A stretch of DNA of 64,000 bases from Nostoc sp. ATCC 43529. Its GTDB lineage: Bacteria; Cyanobacteriota; Cyanobacteriia; Cyanobacteriales; Nostocaceae. Location of the stretch: positions 124,001 to 188,000 of the forward strand of contig LWTK01000031.1 of assembly GCA_003326205.1 (NCBI GenBank), written 5' to 3'. Each line of letters begins with the position of its first letter. Positions within the stretch are counted from its first letter, which is position 1. The notes beneath the pieces were generated by a model. The model had not been told where the DNA came from. It did not search any database and saw nothing but the letters and a program-made list of their open reading frames with translations. Both the position numbers and the translations under genes were made by a program. Positions 34,224 through 45,356 of the stretch are shown here, piece after piece.

Positions 34224-35558
34224 ATGAAAACTGGTTATTCCGATCGCTCAACTACGCTAACAACCAGCAATATGCAATCAGTAACAATCAGTAATCGATT
34301 TATTTTAGGCATAGTTGCCTTTAGTGTGAGTTTTGGACTTAGCCTTGTTCCCAACTGGGATTTTAATAAAGCCTTTCTCACGGGTATAATTACTGCATTT
34401 ATTATCTATGGAGCAGCATTATTTGTAGATAAACGGCGCAGAAATTATGAAATGTTTATTTTAGGTTCTCTCCGAAAGCGAATTAAAGAAATGGAGGGAT
34501 TAAAAGCTCGTATTGTTAAAGAAATCAATCAAATTGAAGAACATCATAGGCTATTATATGCAGAGTCACAACAACTCCAAAATCAAGTAATTGAAAACCG
34601 TAGCCAAAGGGATACTCTAAATCGAGAAGTTAGAATATTGGCTGGTCAAAAAAAGCAGTTAGAAACTGAAATCAGCAATTTGCAAATTGAACTGAGTAAC
34701 TTAGAAAAAAATCATGCAGAATTGAGCGATGCTTTTGCTAACCTCACAGGAGAAAAGCGTCGTTTAGAATCGAATTGCCATATATCTCGTGCGGAAATCA
34801 CTCAGTTGCAAAGCCAAATTTCGGAACTTCAACAACAAAAAGAAGAAATTGAAAGTAATTTAACACTTTTAGGCAGACTCAAGCCCCAATTAGAAGAAAA
34901 ATTATACGAACTGCGAATTGAAATTCAAGAACTAGAAATTAAAGTCAATAAAGAAAACGAATTACTGATAGCGAAAACAACCGAAAGAGAAAATATCCAA
35001 GCTCTTTTAAATTCTTCACAAAATCAAATAACACAGCAAAAAGAAGAATTACAACAATTACAAGGGCAAGTTTCATTATTGGAAGAAGAACGAGACTTGT
35101 TACAAAATCAAGTTTGGGAATTACTCCAACAAGCAGAAAACTTTAACCCAGAACCTTTGGCTGATAATTCCAAAGAAGATGATATTGAATTGTTTCCTTT
35201 TACTGAAATAATTGAACCTGCAACAACAATAGAGCCTCCAGAAAATAATACATCAGAAAATATATCAGAAGAATGGACTAATTTTTTGGAAAATTTACCA
35301 GGATATGAATTGCAAGTATTAAAAGCTATAGTTGAAGAAGATAATATTAAAGCTACTCTTAAAAAAATTGCTGAAGCAAATATCACCATGCCGAATCTAC
35401 TAATTGATTCAATTAACGAACGAGCAAATGATACCATTGGTGAATTAATAATTAATGCAGATTCAGAAATTCCAGAAGTTTATCAGGAACATAAAGCCCA
35501 TGTCAAAAAAATGATTGGAATGTACGAAGATCTTATGGCTAGACATGCTCAAATGTAA
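34224..35558 (+). CDS. Membrane coiled-coil protein with C-terminal TerB-C domain
   Basis: The 444-residue protein has two membrane segments (about residues 27-46 and 53-73), a long coiled coil (about 90-310, rich in Glu/Gln/Leu/Lys) and an acidic linker. The C-terminal domain of about 100 residues (LPGYELQVLKAIVEE, NITMPNLLIDSINERANDTIGELIINAD, VYQEHKAHVKKMI) fits TerB-C. TerB-C domains occur in tellurite-resistance-related and predicted DNA-processing operons, often beside a DUF2791 ATPase. That neighbour is present here, 110 bp downstream. Confidence 0.78.
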   Translation: MKTGYSDRSTTLTTSNMQSVTISNRFILGIVAFSVSFGLSLVPNWDFNKAFLTGIITAFIIYGAALFVDKRRRNYEMFILGSLRKRIKEMEGLKARIVKEINQIEEHHRLLYAESQQLQNQVIENRSQRDTLNREVRILAGQKKQLETEISNLQIELSNLEKNHAELSDAFANLTGEKRRLESNCHISRAEITQLQSQISELQQQKEEIESNLTLLGRLKPQLEEKLYELRIEIQELEIKVNKENELLIAKTTERENIQALLNSSQNQITQQKEELQQLQGQVSLLEEERDLLQNQVWELLQQAENFNPEPLADNSKEDDIELFPFTEIIEPATTIEPPENNTSENISEEWTNFLENLPGYELQVLKAIVEEDNIKATLKKIAEANITMPNLLIDSINERANDTIGELIINADSEIPEVYQEHKAHVKKMIGMYEDLMARHAQM

Positions 35559-35668
35559 GAATTGTAAAAATTCTGAATCCTGACGTTGTAAAATTATTAA
35601 TAAGGTAAAAATACACCTTATCTTCTTACTGCGTGCTTCTGCGTTTAGAATAAAATAAAGTGTAATAC

Positions 35669-36997
35669 ATGGCAAAGCTGAAAATCTCGAAAAAAATATC
35701 CACTGCTTTGATTAATTCCCTTGGTGCCGGGGTAGTACCAAGAATGGGAGTTGAACACATAGCAGTCGGTCGAGAAAAAGAACTTCAAAGCCTATTACAA
35801 AATCTCGATGATATTGCAGAAGGTGTAGCAGCATTTCGGTTTATAATTGGTAATTACGGTTCGGGGAAAAGCTTTTTACTACAACTAATTCGTAACCGAG
35901 CGATGGAGCAAGGGTTTGTAGTAGCTGACGCTGATTTATCACCTGAACGTCGGTTAGCAGGAAGTAACAACGAAGGTTTAGCAACCTATCGAGAATTAAT
36001 GAGCCATCTAGCTACAAAAACTCGTCCTGATGGTGGCGCTTTAGTATCAATTTTGGAAGGATGGATTAATAAAATTCAACAAGAAGTGGTTAAAGAAACT
36101 GAACTGCGTCCCAATGACGATGGTTTTGATGACCAAGTTGAATCAAAAATTAGGGAAGTAGTTCAATATATTGAAGATTTGGTTCACGGGTTTGATTTTG
36201 GTAGTGTTATTATCGCTTATTGGCGCGGCTATCGATTAGATGACGATAATTTAAAAAATGCTGCAATGCGCTGGTTGCGGGGAGAATTTACTACTAAAAT
36301 CGAGGCCAAAGCAGCTTTGGGAGTCCGCGTTATTATTGATGATGATAGCTGGTATGACTACATCAAATTGTTTGCTAAATTTGTAGCTGAAATTGGTTAT
36401 AAAGGACTATTAATTCTAGTTGATGAAGCTGTACATTTATATCAAATATCTACTACCGTCACGCGGGAAAAGAATTATAACCGACTTTTAGCAATGTTTA
36501 ACGATACCATGCAATGTAAAGCAGAACATCTTGGTATTTTGATTGGTGGAACAACCAAATTTTTAGAAGATCCAAATAGAGGACTTTTTGCAGACCAAGC
36601 TTGGCGAAGACGCACGAAAGAAAGTCGCTTTGTCGCACAAGCTAATGTGCAAGAACTTTTAGGGCCAGTGATTAGGCTAAACCCGTTAAGTGAAGCAGAA
36701 ATTTTGACGCTTTTGCAACGTTTAGCGGAAATTCATGCGCTCAATTTCGGCTATCAACAAACTTTGACAAATCGCGAGTTAAAAGAGTTTGTTCGAGAAA
36801 TTGTTAATCGCTTGGGTGCAGAAGCATTATTAACCCCAGGCGAAATTGTGCGGGATTTTATGAGTTTGTTGAATATTCTTTTTCAAAATCCCAAAATTTC
36901 ATTTGGGGAATTAATTCACGACGCGAAATTCAAGCTGACTGCTGTGGGAAAAGATGCAGATGTGGATGAGGATAATGCAGCTGAATTTAGTTTGTGA
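35669..36997 (+). CDS. DUF2791 (BrxC/BrxD-like) P-loop ATPase
   Basis: The 442-residue protein reads as the DUF2791 ATPase family: GVVPRMGVEHIAVGREKEL, Walker A IGNYGSGKSFLLQLIR, ADADLSPERRL, Walker B LLILVDEAVHLYQ, an LGILIGGTTKFLED segment and a C-terminal winged-helix-like part (TPGEIVRDFMSLLNIL). DUF2791 ATPases occur in BREX type 2/3 defence operons (BrxD) and in TerB-C operons with a helicase. Here the helicase and other BREX genes are absent. Same strand as the TerB-C gene, probably one operon. Confidence 0.85.
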   Translation: MAKLKISKKISTALINSLGAGVVPRMGVEHIAVGREKELQSLLQNLDDIAEGVAAFRFIIGNYGSGKSFLLQLIRNRAMEQGFVVADADLSPERRLAGSNNEGLATYRELMSHLATKTRPDGGALVSILEGWINKIQQEVVKETELRPNDDGFDDQVESKIREVVQYIEDLVHGFDFGSVIIAYWRGYRLDDDNLKNAAMRWLRGEFTTKIEAKAALGVRVIIDDDSWYDYIKLFAKFVAEIGYKGLLILVDEAVHLYQISTTVTREKNYNRLLAMFNDTMQCKAEHLGILIGGTTKFLEDPNRGLFADQAWRRRTKESRFVAQANVQELLGPVIRLNPLSEAEILTLLQRLAEIHALNFGYQQTLTNRELKEFVREIVNRLGAEALLTPGEIVRDFMSLLNILFQNPKISFGELIHDAKFKLTAVGKDADVDEDNAAEFSL

Positions 36998-37049
36998 TTT
37001 ATTCCTTAGTAATTGGTAAGCCAAGCCAATCACTAATTTCATCAGCTAA

Positions 37050-38396
37050 CTAATCAAGTTCTGGAGGAGTGACAGGAAAAAAGTAAAATTCACCAGTTAG
37101 AATATCATATTTTTTGGTTCCTGCCCAGATTGTCAAAGAAGGTTGATTATAAGTATCTTTGCCTCGCTCTAAACGTAGAATATTTTGTTTATAACTCGGA
37201 GATGGGTGAAGACGCTTAATTCCAAACAATTCATAAATTAAAAAAATTTTGTCATGATTAATATAAACTTTCTTTTTACCTAAAACACCTATAAAAATAG
37301 AAATTAATAATACAATAATAAAGGATAAAAATATTATAAAAAATACTAATGATAAAATGTTTAGACTTTCAGAAAAAATTGGTAAGGTAGGTATCAATAA
37401 AATAATTGGTATAAATAAAATTAAATTCATTAGAGTTCTTCTTGTAAATAAACCTGCTGGCGGGATGATAATTTCTAAAGATTTAGCACCTCGGTTTAAT
37501 ATAACTTTACTGCCAGGAGGTTTTTTAGGGATTGAATTACTTTGTATACTCTGAAGTTGAGATATGTTTTCTAGTTTGTTTAAAACTTGCAAAGCAACTT
37601 CAGCAGAGGTTAAACGTTGACTTGCAATAGGTTCTGTCATTCTTCTTAACCAACTGCTGAAATTAGGATTAATATTGGCGACCTGTTCAAATTCAATTCG
37701 TAGGTCGGTTTGTGGTAAATCGGCTGGATGCTGACCTGTCACTAAATAAATTAAAGTTGCTCCTAAACTGTAAATGTCAGAACCCGGAATAGCTTTACCA
37801 TTAAATTGTTCTGGTGGGACATAACCATAGGTTCCCATTACTATAATTGTGCTGCTTCTTCTGGCGATGGTTTGCACTGAACCAAAATCTACTAAGTACA
37901 CTTCACCTACACTATTACCAGAGCGATTTGTTAATAGAATATTACTTGGTTTGATATCACGATGAATTACAGGCGGTTGACGACCATGCAAATATTTGAT
38001 AATTTCTAGAATGGCTTTTGCTAGTTCTTTGACTTCTTCTTCACTGAAACTACGCCCAGCTTTGAGTTGTGCTTCTAGAGATTGGGCTGGAATATAACTT
38101 TGTACGAGTGCAAATCCTCGGCTATTGGGTGAATCTAGCTCAAAGTAGTCAAGATAACGGGGAATGGCTGGGTGAGAGAGTGCTTTAAGAGTTTCAGCTT
38201 CGCGTTCAAATAATTTGAGGTCGTTCCATTCAAACTCATTACCAAAAGACAGTATTTTCACCACTACTAATTCTTGAGTTTGTAAGTCACGCGCTAGCAG
38301 TGTTCGTCGTCCGGCTTTTTTGCCTAGTTCCTGCTGCACTTGATAACGTTCCAACAGGATTTCTTGGTTAGAATCTGCCGATCGCTGATTTGTCAT
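37050..38396 (-). CDS. Serine/threonine protein kinase with C-terminal membrane domain
   Basis: The 448-residue protein has a Hanks-type kinase domain (about residues 17-275): an unusual glycine loop (LGKKAGRRTLLARD), VVVKIL, HRDIKPSNILL, DFGSVQ, GTYGYVPPEQ and SDIYSLGATL. Two membrane spans follow near residues 320-375, then a cytoplasmic tail. The frame ends at TAG 37052-37050. In the same frame the next codons read LADEISDWLGLPITKE before a TAA at 36999, which looks like the family's normal C-terminus. A nonsense mutation, probably in a Trp codon, appears to have removed the last 16-17 residues. Confidence 0.9.
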   Translation of the reverse strand: MTNQRSADSNQEILLERYQVQQELGKKAGRRTLLARDLQTQELVVVKILSFGNEFEWNDLKLFEREAETLKALSHPAIPRYLDYFELDSPNSRGFALVQSYIPAQSLEAQLKAGRSFSEEEVKELAKAILEIIKYLHGRQPPVIHRDIKPSNILLTNRSGNSVGEVYLVDFGSVQTIARRSSTIIVMGTYGYVPPEQFNGKAIPGSDIYSLGATLIYLVTGQHPADLPQTDLRIEFEQVANINPNFSSWLRRMTEPIASQRLTSAEVALQVLNKLENISQLQSIQSNSIPKKPPGSKVILNRGAKSLEIIIPPAGLFTRRTLMNLILFIPIILLIPTLPIFSESLNILSLVFFIIFLSFIIVLLISIFIGVLGKKKVYINHDKIFLIYELFGIKRLHPSPSYKQNILRLERGKDTYNQPSLTIWAGTKKYDILTGEFYFFPVTPPELD

Positions 38397-38512
38397 TTGC
38401 TGGTCACTCCAAACCGTTGCCGTTTTTTATAGCTTTCTTGCTTGTTTCTACTCCACTGTAAGATTACTTAAGTAAGCAAAAAGCATTGTAGAGATTAAAC
38501 TGACTGCGTTGT

Positions 38513-39727
<1,215 letters not shown>

Positions 39728-39799
39728 TTAAGAATCATCGTAAGTTACTAGTTAAAAAGAGGCAAAGGGCAAGAGGCAATAGGCAAGACAAACTATTGC

Positions 39800-40714
39800 C
39801 TATTCCCCACTTCCGATTTTCTGCTTTCGCGCTACACTTTTTGTCACTTCTAAAAATTCGCGCAAAACGACGGATGTATCGTCGCTTCGCCAAACTACAG
39901 CTAATTCTGAAGTTAAGTTTTGTCCTTGAATTGGTCTGTAGACAACTCCCTTTCGCTGTAGACTTTGGGCATTAGCGGGAAGCAATGTTACTCCAACTCC
40001 ACCTGCAACGGAACTGAGTACGGTTACCATCCAAGTTGCTTCCTGTACTACTTTTGGCGAAAAACCTACCTGCTGACAAAGGTTAATAATCTGACTGTAT
40101 GATGGTACCAAGTCGGTTGGGGGTAAAACAAAAGGTTCATCCGCTAGGGCAATGAGTGGAATTTGTGACTTTGCTGCTAGAGGGTGTTTTTCTGGTAAAG
40201 CAACGACTAAAGGCTCTTGCAAAATCGGTAAAAAACTTAAGGAATTATCATTTAAATTATTGTTAGGTAGTCTTTCAAAAGCAATATCGATGTAGCGATC
40301 GCGCAGTTGGTTTACCTGCTGGGAAGAACTAACTTCGCGCAACACCAGTATCACCTCTGGAAATAGGGGATGAAAAGTTTGCAGAATATCTGGCAAAACA
40401 CTGTTAGCAACGGAACTATTAGTTCCCACCACCAAGCGTCCAATTTCGCCCCGGCTGACTTTTTGTGCAGAGGTAATTGCTTGTTCTAACTGAGTTAATA
40501 CCAAATGCGCTTCTGTTAAAAAGACTTGTCCAGCAGCAGTTAGCTGTAGGGGACGTTTTTTGCGTTCAAATAATTTTAGCCCTAGTTCTGCTTCTAGTGC
40601 TTGAATTTGTTGGCTTAAAGGTGGTTGAGCAATATGCAATCGTTCAGCTGCACGACTAAAGTTTAATTCTTCAGCCACAGCGATGAAGTATCGCAGATGT
40701 CGAAGTTCTATCAT
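39800..40714 (-). CDS. LysR-family transcriptional regulator
   Basis: The 304-residue regulator has an N-terminal winged helix-turn-helix (ELRHLRYFIAVAEELNFSRAAERLHIAQPPLSQQIQALEAELG). A LysR effector domain follows (about residues 90-295, RLVVGTNSSVANSVLPDILQTFHPLFPEV onward). It is divergent from the aspartoacylase gene with 164 bp between, the usual arrangement for a LysR protein and its target. It is of the CbbR/BenM-like length. The effector is unknown. Confidence 0.9.
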   Translation of the reverse strand: MIELRHLRYFIAVAEELNFSRAAERLHIAQPPLSQQIQALEAELGLKLFERKKRPLQLTAAGQVFLTEAHLVLTQLEQAITSAQKVSRGEIGRLVVGTNSSVANSVLPDILQTFHPLFPEVILVLREVSSSQQVNQLRDRYIDIAFERLPNNNLNDNSLSFLPILQEPLVVALPEKHPLAAKSQIPLIALADEPFVLPPTDLVPSYSQIINLCQQVGFSPKVVQEATWMVTVLSSVAGGVGVTLLPANAQSLQRKGVVYRPIQGQNLTSELAVVWRSDDTSVVLREFLEVTKSVARKQKIGSGE

Positions 40715-40878
40715 GCTCTACCTATTATATCTTTAATATATATTGTATAAGTTCAATAAATATTGGACATATAATAGTATTTTGTTTATTTTAATTCTTA
40801 TAGCCGTTTTATATCAATAAACCAGAGTAGGGTGGGCATTATAATGTCTAGCCTATAAGCTTTGATTGCGAGGTTTTT

Positions 40879-41757
40879 ATGAGTCAGATTGAACGAGTGG
40901 CGATCGTTGGAGGAACTCATGGGAATGAGTTAACAGGAGTATACTTAGCCAAAAAATTTCAACAATATCCAAATTTAATTAACAAACCAAGTCTAGAAAC
41001 TTTGGTATTACTTGCTAATACTAAAGCGATCGCCGAAGGTAAACGTTATATTGACAAAGATTTAAATCGTTGCTTCAGCAAGCAAAACTTACAAAATTCA
41101 AATTTTTTAAATTATGAAGATACGCGGGCGAAAGAAATTAAACAAATACTGCAACCGCAAAACCAGCCTTTTGTAGATGTAATCATTGATTTACATAGCA
41201 CAACTGCCAACATGGGGCTAACTTTAATTTTTTGTGATATGCATCCTTTTTTACTGCGGTTAGCTGCCTATTTAACTTCGATAAATCCTTTAGTGAAAGT
41301 ATATATTAATCCCCAATCCAAAGAAGGTGGTTTCTTGCGTTCTTTGTGTGAATTAGGTTTTGTTATTGAAGTCGGTGCTGTAGCTCAAAATGTTTTAAAT
41401 GCTGAATTATTTCAACAAACAGAACAGCTAATTTATGCAATTTTGGAATATTTTGAATGGTTCAATCGAGGTAATATTCCACAGATAAACAATACCCTTA
41501 CATTTTATGAATATATTGGAACTATTGATTATCCCAGAGATGAACGGGGTGAAATTCAAGCTATGATTCATCCCCAGCTTCAGTTTCGAGATTATGAACC
41601 TTTAAATCCAGGCGAACCAATATTTTTGACTTTTGCAGGTAAAGATATTTTATATGACGGAGTATCTACTGTTTATCCAATTTTTATTAATGAAGCAGCT
41701 TATTATGAAAAAGGAGTTGCTATGCATTTAACTCAAAAGCATCAAAAGGTAGTTTAA
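40879..41757 (+). CDS. Aspartoacylase / succinylglutamate desuccinylase family amidohydrolase
   Basis: The 292-residue zinc enzyme has ligands His14 and Glu17 in [10 protein letters not shown] and His106 in IDLHSTT, DLNRCF (61-66) for substrate carboxylate, and Glu in [10 protein letters not shown]. It matches aspartoacylase, which splits N-acetylaspartate into acetate and aspartate. Bacterial substrates may be other N-acyl amino acids. The divergent LysR gene may control it. Confidence 0.88.
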   Translation: MSQIERVAIVGGTHGNELTGVYLAKKFQQYPNLINKPSLETLVLLANTKAIAEGKRYIDKDLNRCFSKQNLQNSNFLNYEDTRAKEIKQILQPQNQPFVDVIIDLHSTTANMGLTLIFCDMHPFLLRLAAYLTSINPLVKVYINPQSKEGGFLRSLCELGFVIEVGAVAQNVLNAELFQQTEQLIYAILEYFEWFNRGNIPQINNTLTFYEYIGTIDYPRDERGEIQAMIHPQLQFRDYEPLNPGEPIFLTFAGKDILYDGVSTVYPIFINEAAYYEKGVAMHLTQKHQKVV

Positions 41758-41834
41758 TACAATTCGCTATTTTTAACTAATAAATTTAGATTATAGGACT
41801 ACTATTTGATTACGTGAAAATATTAGTTGCAATA

Positions 41835-41915
41835 TGTAGGGTGTGTTAGCGACAGCGTAACGCACCGAATCCTTACGAATGGTGCGTTAGGATGAAATCC
41901 GTAACGCACCCTACA
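41835..41915. repeat. Nested inverted repeat (TGTAGGGTGTGTTA ... TAACGCACCCTACA)
   Basis: Outer arms 41835-41848 and 41902-41915 match at 13 of 14 positions. Inner arms TAACGCACC (41858-41866) and GGTGCGTTA (41881-41889) are perfect. It lies between convergent genes. A related element occurs at 54278-54349. Confidence 0.85.
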
Positions 41916-41946
41916 GTACTAATGACCAAAGACTAATGACTAATGA

Positions 41947-42402
41947 CTAATAGCAATGACCGTGGCAATTTCTATGCAGATAGTCATAGTTTCTGAGATA
42001 GTAACGGTATAGAGGGTCATGAACCCTTTGATGGTAATTTTTGTATCGATGGTGATACCGTCTACGGTAATAAATATCTTCGGGATAGTAAATCCTTTGA
42101 CGGTAATAATTTCTGTGCCATTGACGATAGTACCTACGATGACGATAATATCGACGATGCCTCCGGTGATAGCGTCGGTATTTTCGATGTTTTAATTTTT
42201 CGCTATCAACTTCTGAATCTTGTGGAACTGAATTTGGTAAAGAATTCAGGATATTTTGATTGCTTTCTTTCTGGACAATTGCGGTGCTTAATTCTTCAGG
42301 AGTTTGTAGCATCTGCAACTCATTTTTTTCAGATGCTGCGGCTATTTCCAATCCCAGACAAGTGGGCAATAATAAAACACTGATTACAAATTTCCAAAAC
42401 AC
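41947..42402 (-). CDS. Secreted Tyr/Arg/His-rich low-complexity protein
   Basis: The 151-residue protein has a signal peptide (about residues 1-23) and a polar stretch to about residue 68. A tail of about 80 residues is dominated by Tyr, Arg and His (KHRKYRRYHRRHRRYYRH and so on), ending LHRNCHGHCY with two Cys. The tail is strongly basic and could bind metal, nucleic acid or polysaccharide. I recognise no family beyond other short basic low-complexity exported proteins. Confidence 0.7.
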   Translation of the reverse strand: MFWKFVISVLLLPTCLGLEIAAASEKNELQMLQTPEELSTAIVQKESNQNILNSLPNSVPQDSEVDSEKLKHRKYRRYHRRHRRYYRHRRYYRQWHRNYYRQRIYYPEDIYYRRRYHHRYKNYHQRVHDPLYRYYLRNYDYLHRNCHGHCY

Positions 42403-42580
42403 TGTTTCACGCTCCTAATTTCTTGTTCCCTGGCTGAACTAGGGAATGCCAATTTGATGTCAAGCTCTGGCTTAAATAGGAATTACGCAGTGAAACAAAA
42501 AATTAAGGCTTGTTTTTATTAAACGAAAAACATAGCCTTCATAAATAATATCACGATCGCCAGAAATTCTATATAAATGC

Positions 42581-44791
42581 TCACCCTGCTAAGCGATACA
42601 TAATCACTTTTCCTTTCCAATTTTCTTCAACAAATACTAAGTACTCGCCATTGGAACGTCGAAAAGCACGGATACCATAAGGTATATCAATCCAACCACT
42701 TTCGCTGCCAACTTCAGGGCCTGGTTTTAATTTTTTTACTTCCACTCCTGTGGTTGCATTGTAAACATATACCTCTGCGGTTTTAACTGTGACAGCAAAA
42801 ACATAATCTCCCGCCACACTCATGGCCGCTGTGGAAACTTCGCGTTTGCCGGTGGTGTCGTGGGGAATTACAACCCGCCAGCGAGGAGTACGATTTCCTT
42901 TACTCCAATTGTCAAAACGGGCAATTTCAGATCCCACAACTCCGGTATCGTCGCCAAATGCGGGATTATCTGCTGTGAAGCCTGACAAATACATGGTATC
43001 TGTTTGGGGGAAATATTCAATGCGCCGCAAATCGTTAAAAATCTTAGGGGTAGTTTGCTTTTCCACTGAACTATAGCTGTAGATGGGATTCCCCTTGCTA
43101 TCAATTCCCTGTAATGGATAATGCCGGATACCTATACCATCTTGGGTTCGCAAAGCTTTCCAAACATCTCCTTTGCTGTCTACCCACCAACCGCCGATAT
43201 GGGGATAATCTTTGCTGGTGTCGTATTCGTTGCTTTCAAATTTGGCATTACCGTTGCTGTCTCGCCAAATCCATTCGCCTTTTTGTGGTTGATAGGGTGG
43301 CCAATTTCCATTAAGAAATGGTTTATCTGCGCCATTTGTACCAACAAACATTCCGGCTGGGATGGCGATTTTACCGTCTGTGGCAGGATTGAAACGATAT
43401 ATTTGCAGAAAGCTGCTATACATATCTGTGAGGAACAAAAACGGCTTACCTTGGATGCGGCGCACAAAGGTTGCATCTGGTGATGTATGCAAACGCGGAT
43501 CTTGAGGATATTTGAAGGGATTTAAGGTGTAGGCTTTGTAAGTCCATTGCTTACCAGCAGGCTTACTAAAATCCATTTGATATTGTTCTTGTTTGGTGAA
43601 TAAATCTACACCATCAGTTTTGGGATCGGCGTCTGCATTATCAACGAATATTAGTCCTAGCGATCGCCACAGTAGTTTACCTGATGGCGTAAATTTCCGC
43701 AAATCTGTTCCTGATTTGTTGAAACCATTACTATTTATATAGATATTACCTGATGCATCTGTGCCAACTCCGGTAAGTCCATAAAGTTTCAAATCTCGGA
43801 CTTCGCCTGAAACTCCTGCATATATACCATTTTTATTGCCAAAAGTGCCTACTTTTACAGGTCGATCTTTAATGTCATAAATCAAGATTTGCTGAAGCGA
43901 ACCATTTTCTGCCACTAACAGCTTACCTTGAGGATTGATGGCGATCGCTGTTGGTTCTACAATATCTGCAATCTCTTGGGGTAATTGCTTCCCACTTGAA
44001 GAATAATGTAAAATCTTCGCAGGATTGCTACCATTTTTGTTTTGAATAATCCACAGATTTTTTTGTTTATCAACTGCGATCACCCCTGGATTCGTAACAC
44101 TAAAACCGCGAATTTCCTTCATCGTCTCAGTATCAAAAACCCGAATCCGGTTAGTAGCAGAATCACTCACATACAACTCACTTCCGACAATTGCTAATCC
44201 AGTAACTTCGCTTTTCTTACTGACAATTAACATACTTTTATCCCAGCCACGTCCCCCAGGAAACGGTGCAGGTTTTCCCGACAAATCATAGCGTCTAATG
44301 CTGTGCCAACTCGTTCCTTCTGCTGGGTAATCTTCTTTTGTATTGCCCATTGAACCTTGAGTCATGGCAATGTAAATATATTTATTATTTGCTGTTACAG
44401 CCTTGCCACCACCACGACCCCAACCGTGAGTATCACCAAGGGCATTGATAATTTTACCGTCCTTATATATTCCTGCTTCTGTTCCCGCTTCATCCCAATG
44501 GCTGTTAGTATACACAGTACCATCAGGGGCAACAAACATTGCTTCGATATTGTTTTGTATCCGCAGATTTCCGTTGCCAATACTATTACCTATCCAAGAA
44601 GTTTGATAGGTGAGTGTGGATGTTCCACTTGTTGCCCAATCTGTTGTAATACCAATGGTAGTAATCAAAATTCCAACGATTAGACTAACTAAAAATTTGA
44701 AAGTTTTATTTCTTTGCAAATATCTGAAATTAAATAATTTTCTCAACTCTTGATAGAGCCTTACTAACCGCATCCTTAATTTATTATTCAT
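42581..44791 (-). CDS. Membrane-anchored beta-propeller (NHL/SMP-30-like) protein
   Basis: The 736-residue protein has one N-terminal membrane segment (about residues 31-50, FKFLVSLIVGILITTIGITT) and a long extracytoplasmic part. That part is made of repeated propeller-like blades (AMFVAPDGTVYTNSHWDEAG, GLAIVGSELYVSDSATNRIRVFD, PTAIAINPQGKLLVAENGSLQQILIYD, GVGTDASGNIYINSNGF). No catalytic motif was recognised. It probably binds ligands or surface components. Two glycosyltransferase genes lie upstream on the opposite strand. Confidence 0.75.
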   Translation of the reverse strand: MNNKLRMRLVRLYQELRKLFNFRYLQRNKTFKFLVSLIVGILITTIGITTDWATSGTSTLTYQTSWIGNSIGNGNLRIQNNIEAMFVAPDGTVYTNSHWDEAGTEAGIYKDGKIINALGDTHGWGRGGGKAVTANNKYIYIAMTQGSMGNTKEDYPAEGTSWHSIRRYDLSGKPAPFPGGRGWDKSMLIVSKKSEVTGLAIVGSELYVSDSATNRIRVFDTETMKEIRGFSVTNPGVIAVDKQKNLWIIQNKNGSNPAKILHYSSSGKQLPQEIADIVEPTAIAINPQGKLLVAENGSLQQILIYDIKDRPVKVGTFGNKNGIYAGVSGEVRDLKLYGLTGVGTDASGNIYINSNGFNKSGTDLRKFTPSGKLLWRSLGLIFVDNADADPKTDGVDLFTKQEQYQMDFSKPAGKQWTYKAYTLNPFKYPQDPRLHTSPDATFVRRIQGKPFLFLTDMYSSFLQIYRFNPATDGKIAIPAGMFVGTNGADKPFLNGNWPPYQPQKGEWIWRDSNGNAKFESNEYDTSKDYPHIGGWWVDSKGDVWKALRTQDGIGIRHYPLQGIDSKGNPIYSYSSVEKQTTPKIFNDLRRIEYFPQTDTMYLSGFTADNPAFGDDTGVVGSEIARFDNWSKGNRTPRWRVVIPHDTTGKREVSTAAMSVAGDYVFAVTVKTAEVYVYNATTGVEVKKLKPGPEVGSESGWIDIPYGIRAFRRSNGEYLVFVEENWKGKVIMYRLAG

Positions 44792-45224
44792 ATAATCTTA
44801 TTAAATTCTCTACAAAAATCCCAATTTTCTTCTTTCTCTCTGCGCCTCTGCGTGAGATTTTTATCTATGTCCGCTCAATACAATAACTATAAATACAAGA
44901 ATTATTTAAAAAATCCGCACAAAAAATCTAATTAAATACAGAAAAAGGTTTAAGGTATGAATATTTACTAATTTTGAAAGGAAAAATAGTAAATTTTAAT
45001 ACAAAAATTTAAACTGTCGATTAATTTATAGTGATTTTTCCCTGTCACTGTCTGAGATTCATCTTTCTAGAATAACGGGTATTATATTTATCATATTAGG
45101 TATTTTATAGTTAACTAAAATACAGGTTTTAATTGCTTGTTGACGTGAAGATATAAATAGTTTATAAAGTGGTGTTCTCTAAAAAAGTATTATTGATAAT
45201 TTGTATATGTTTTAATACATCATG

Positions 45225-45330
45225 ACTCACGCAAAATCATGAAAAAACGAACCGCCAAGAACGCCTTCGCGAAGCGTCTCGTAGAGAAGGACGCAAAGAA
45301 ATAAGAGTTATAGAGAGTTTTTGCGTAAGT
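45225..45330. mobile_element. 106-bp MITE-like element
   Basis: ACTCACGCAAAA (45225-45236) and TTTTGCGTAAGT (45319-45330) are terminal inverted repeats differing at one position. The interior has CGCCAAGAACGCC and GGACGCAAAG plus the CGCGAAGCGTCTC palindrome. This pattern belongs to the TTACGCAA-type elements frequent in Nostocales. The rest of 44792-45320 is AT-rich and shows no gene. Confidence 0.75.
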
Positions 45331-45356
45331 ATTATACATTTATAGGAAAAACATAC

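Noticed and set aside
43114..43483. Open frames antisense to the beta-propeller gene
   Set aside because: They are shadows of the 736-residue gene with no ribosome site or domain.
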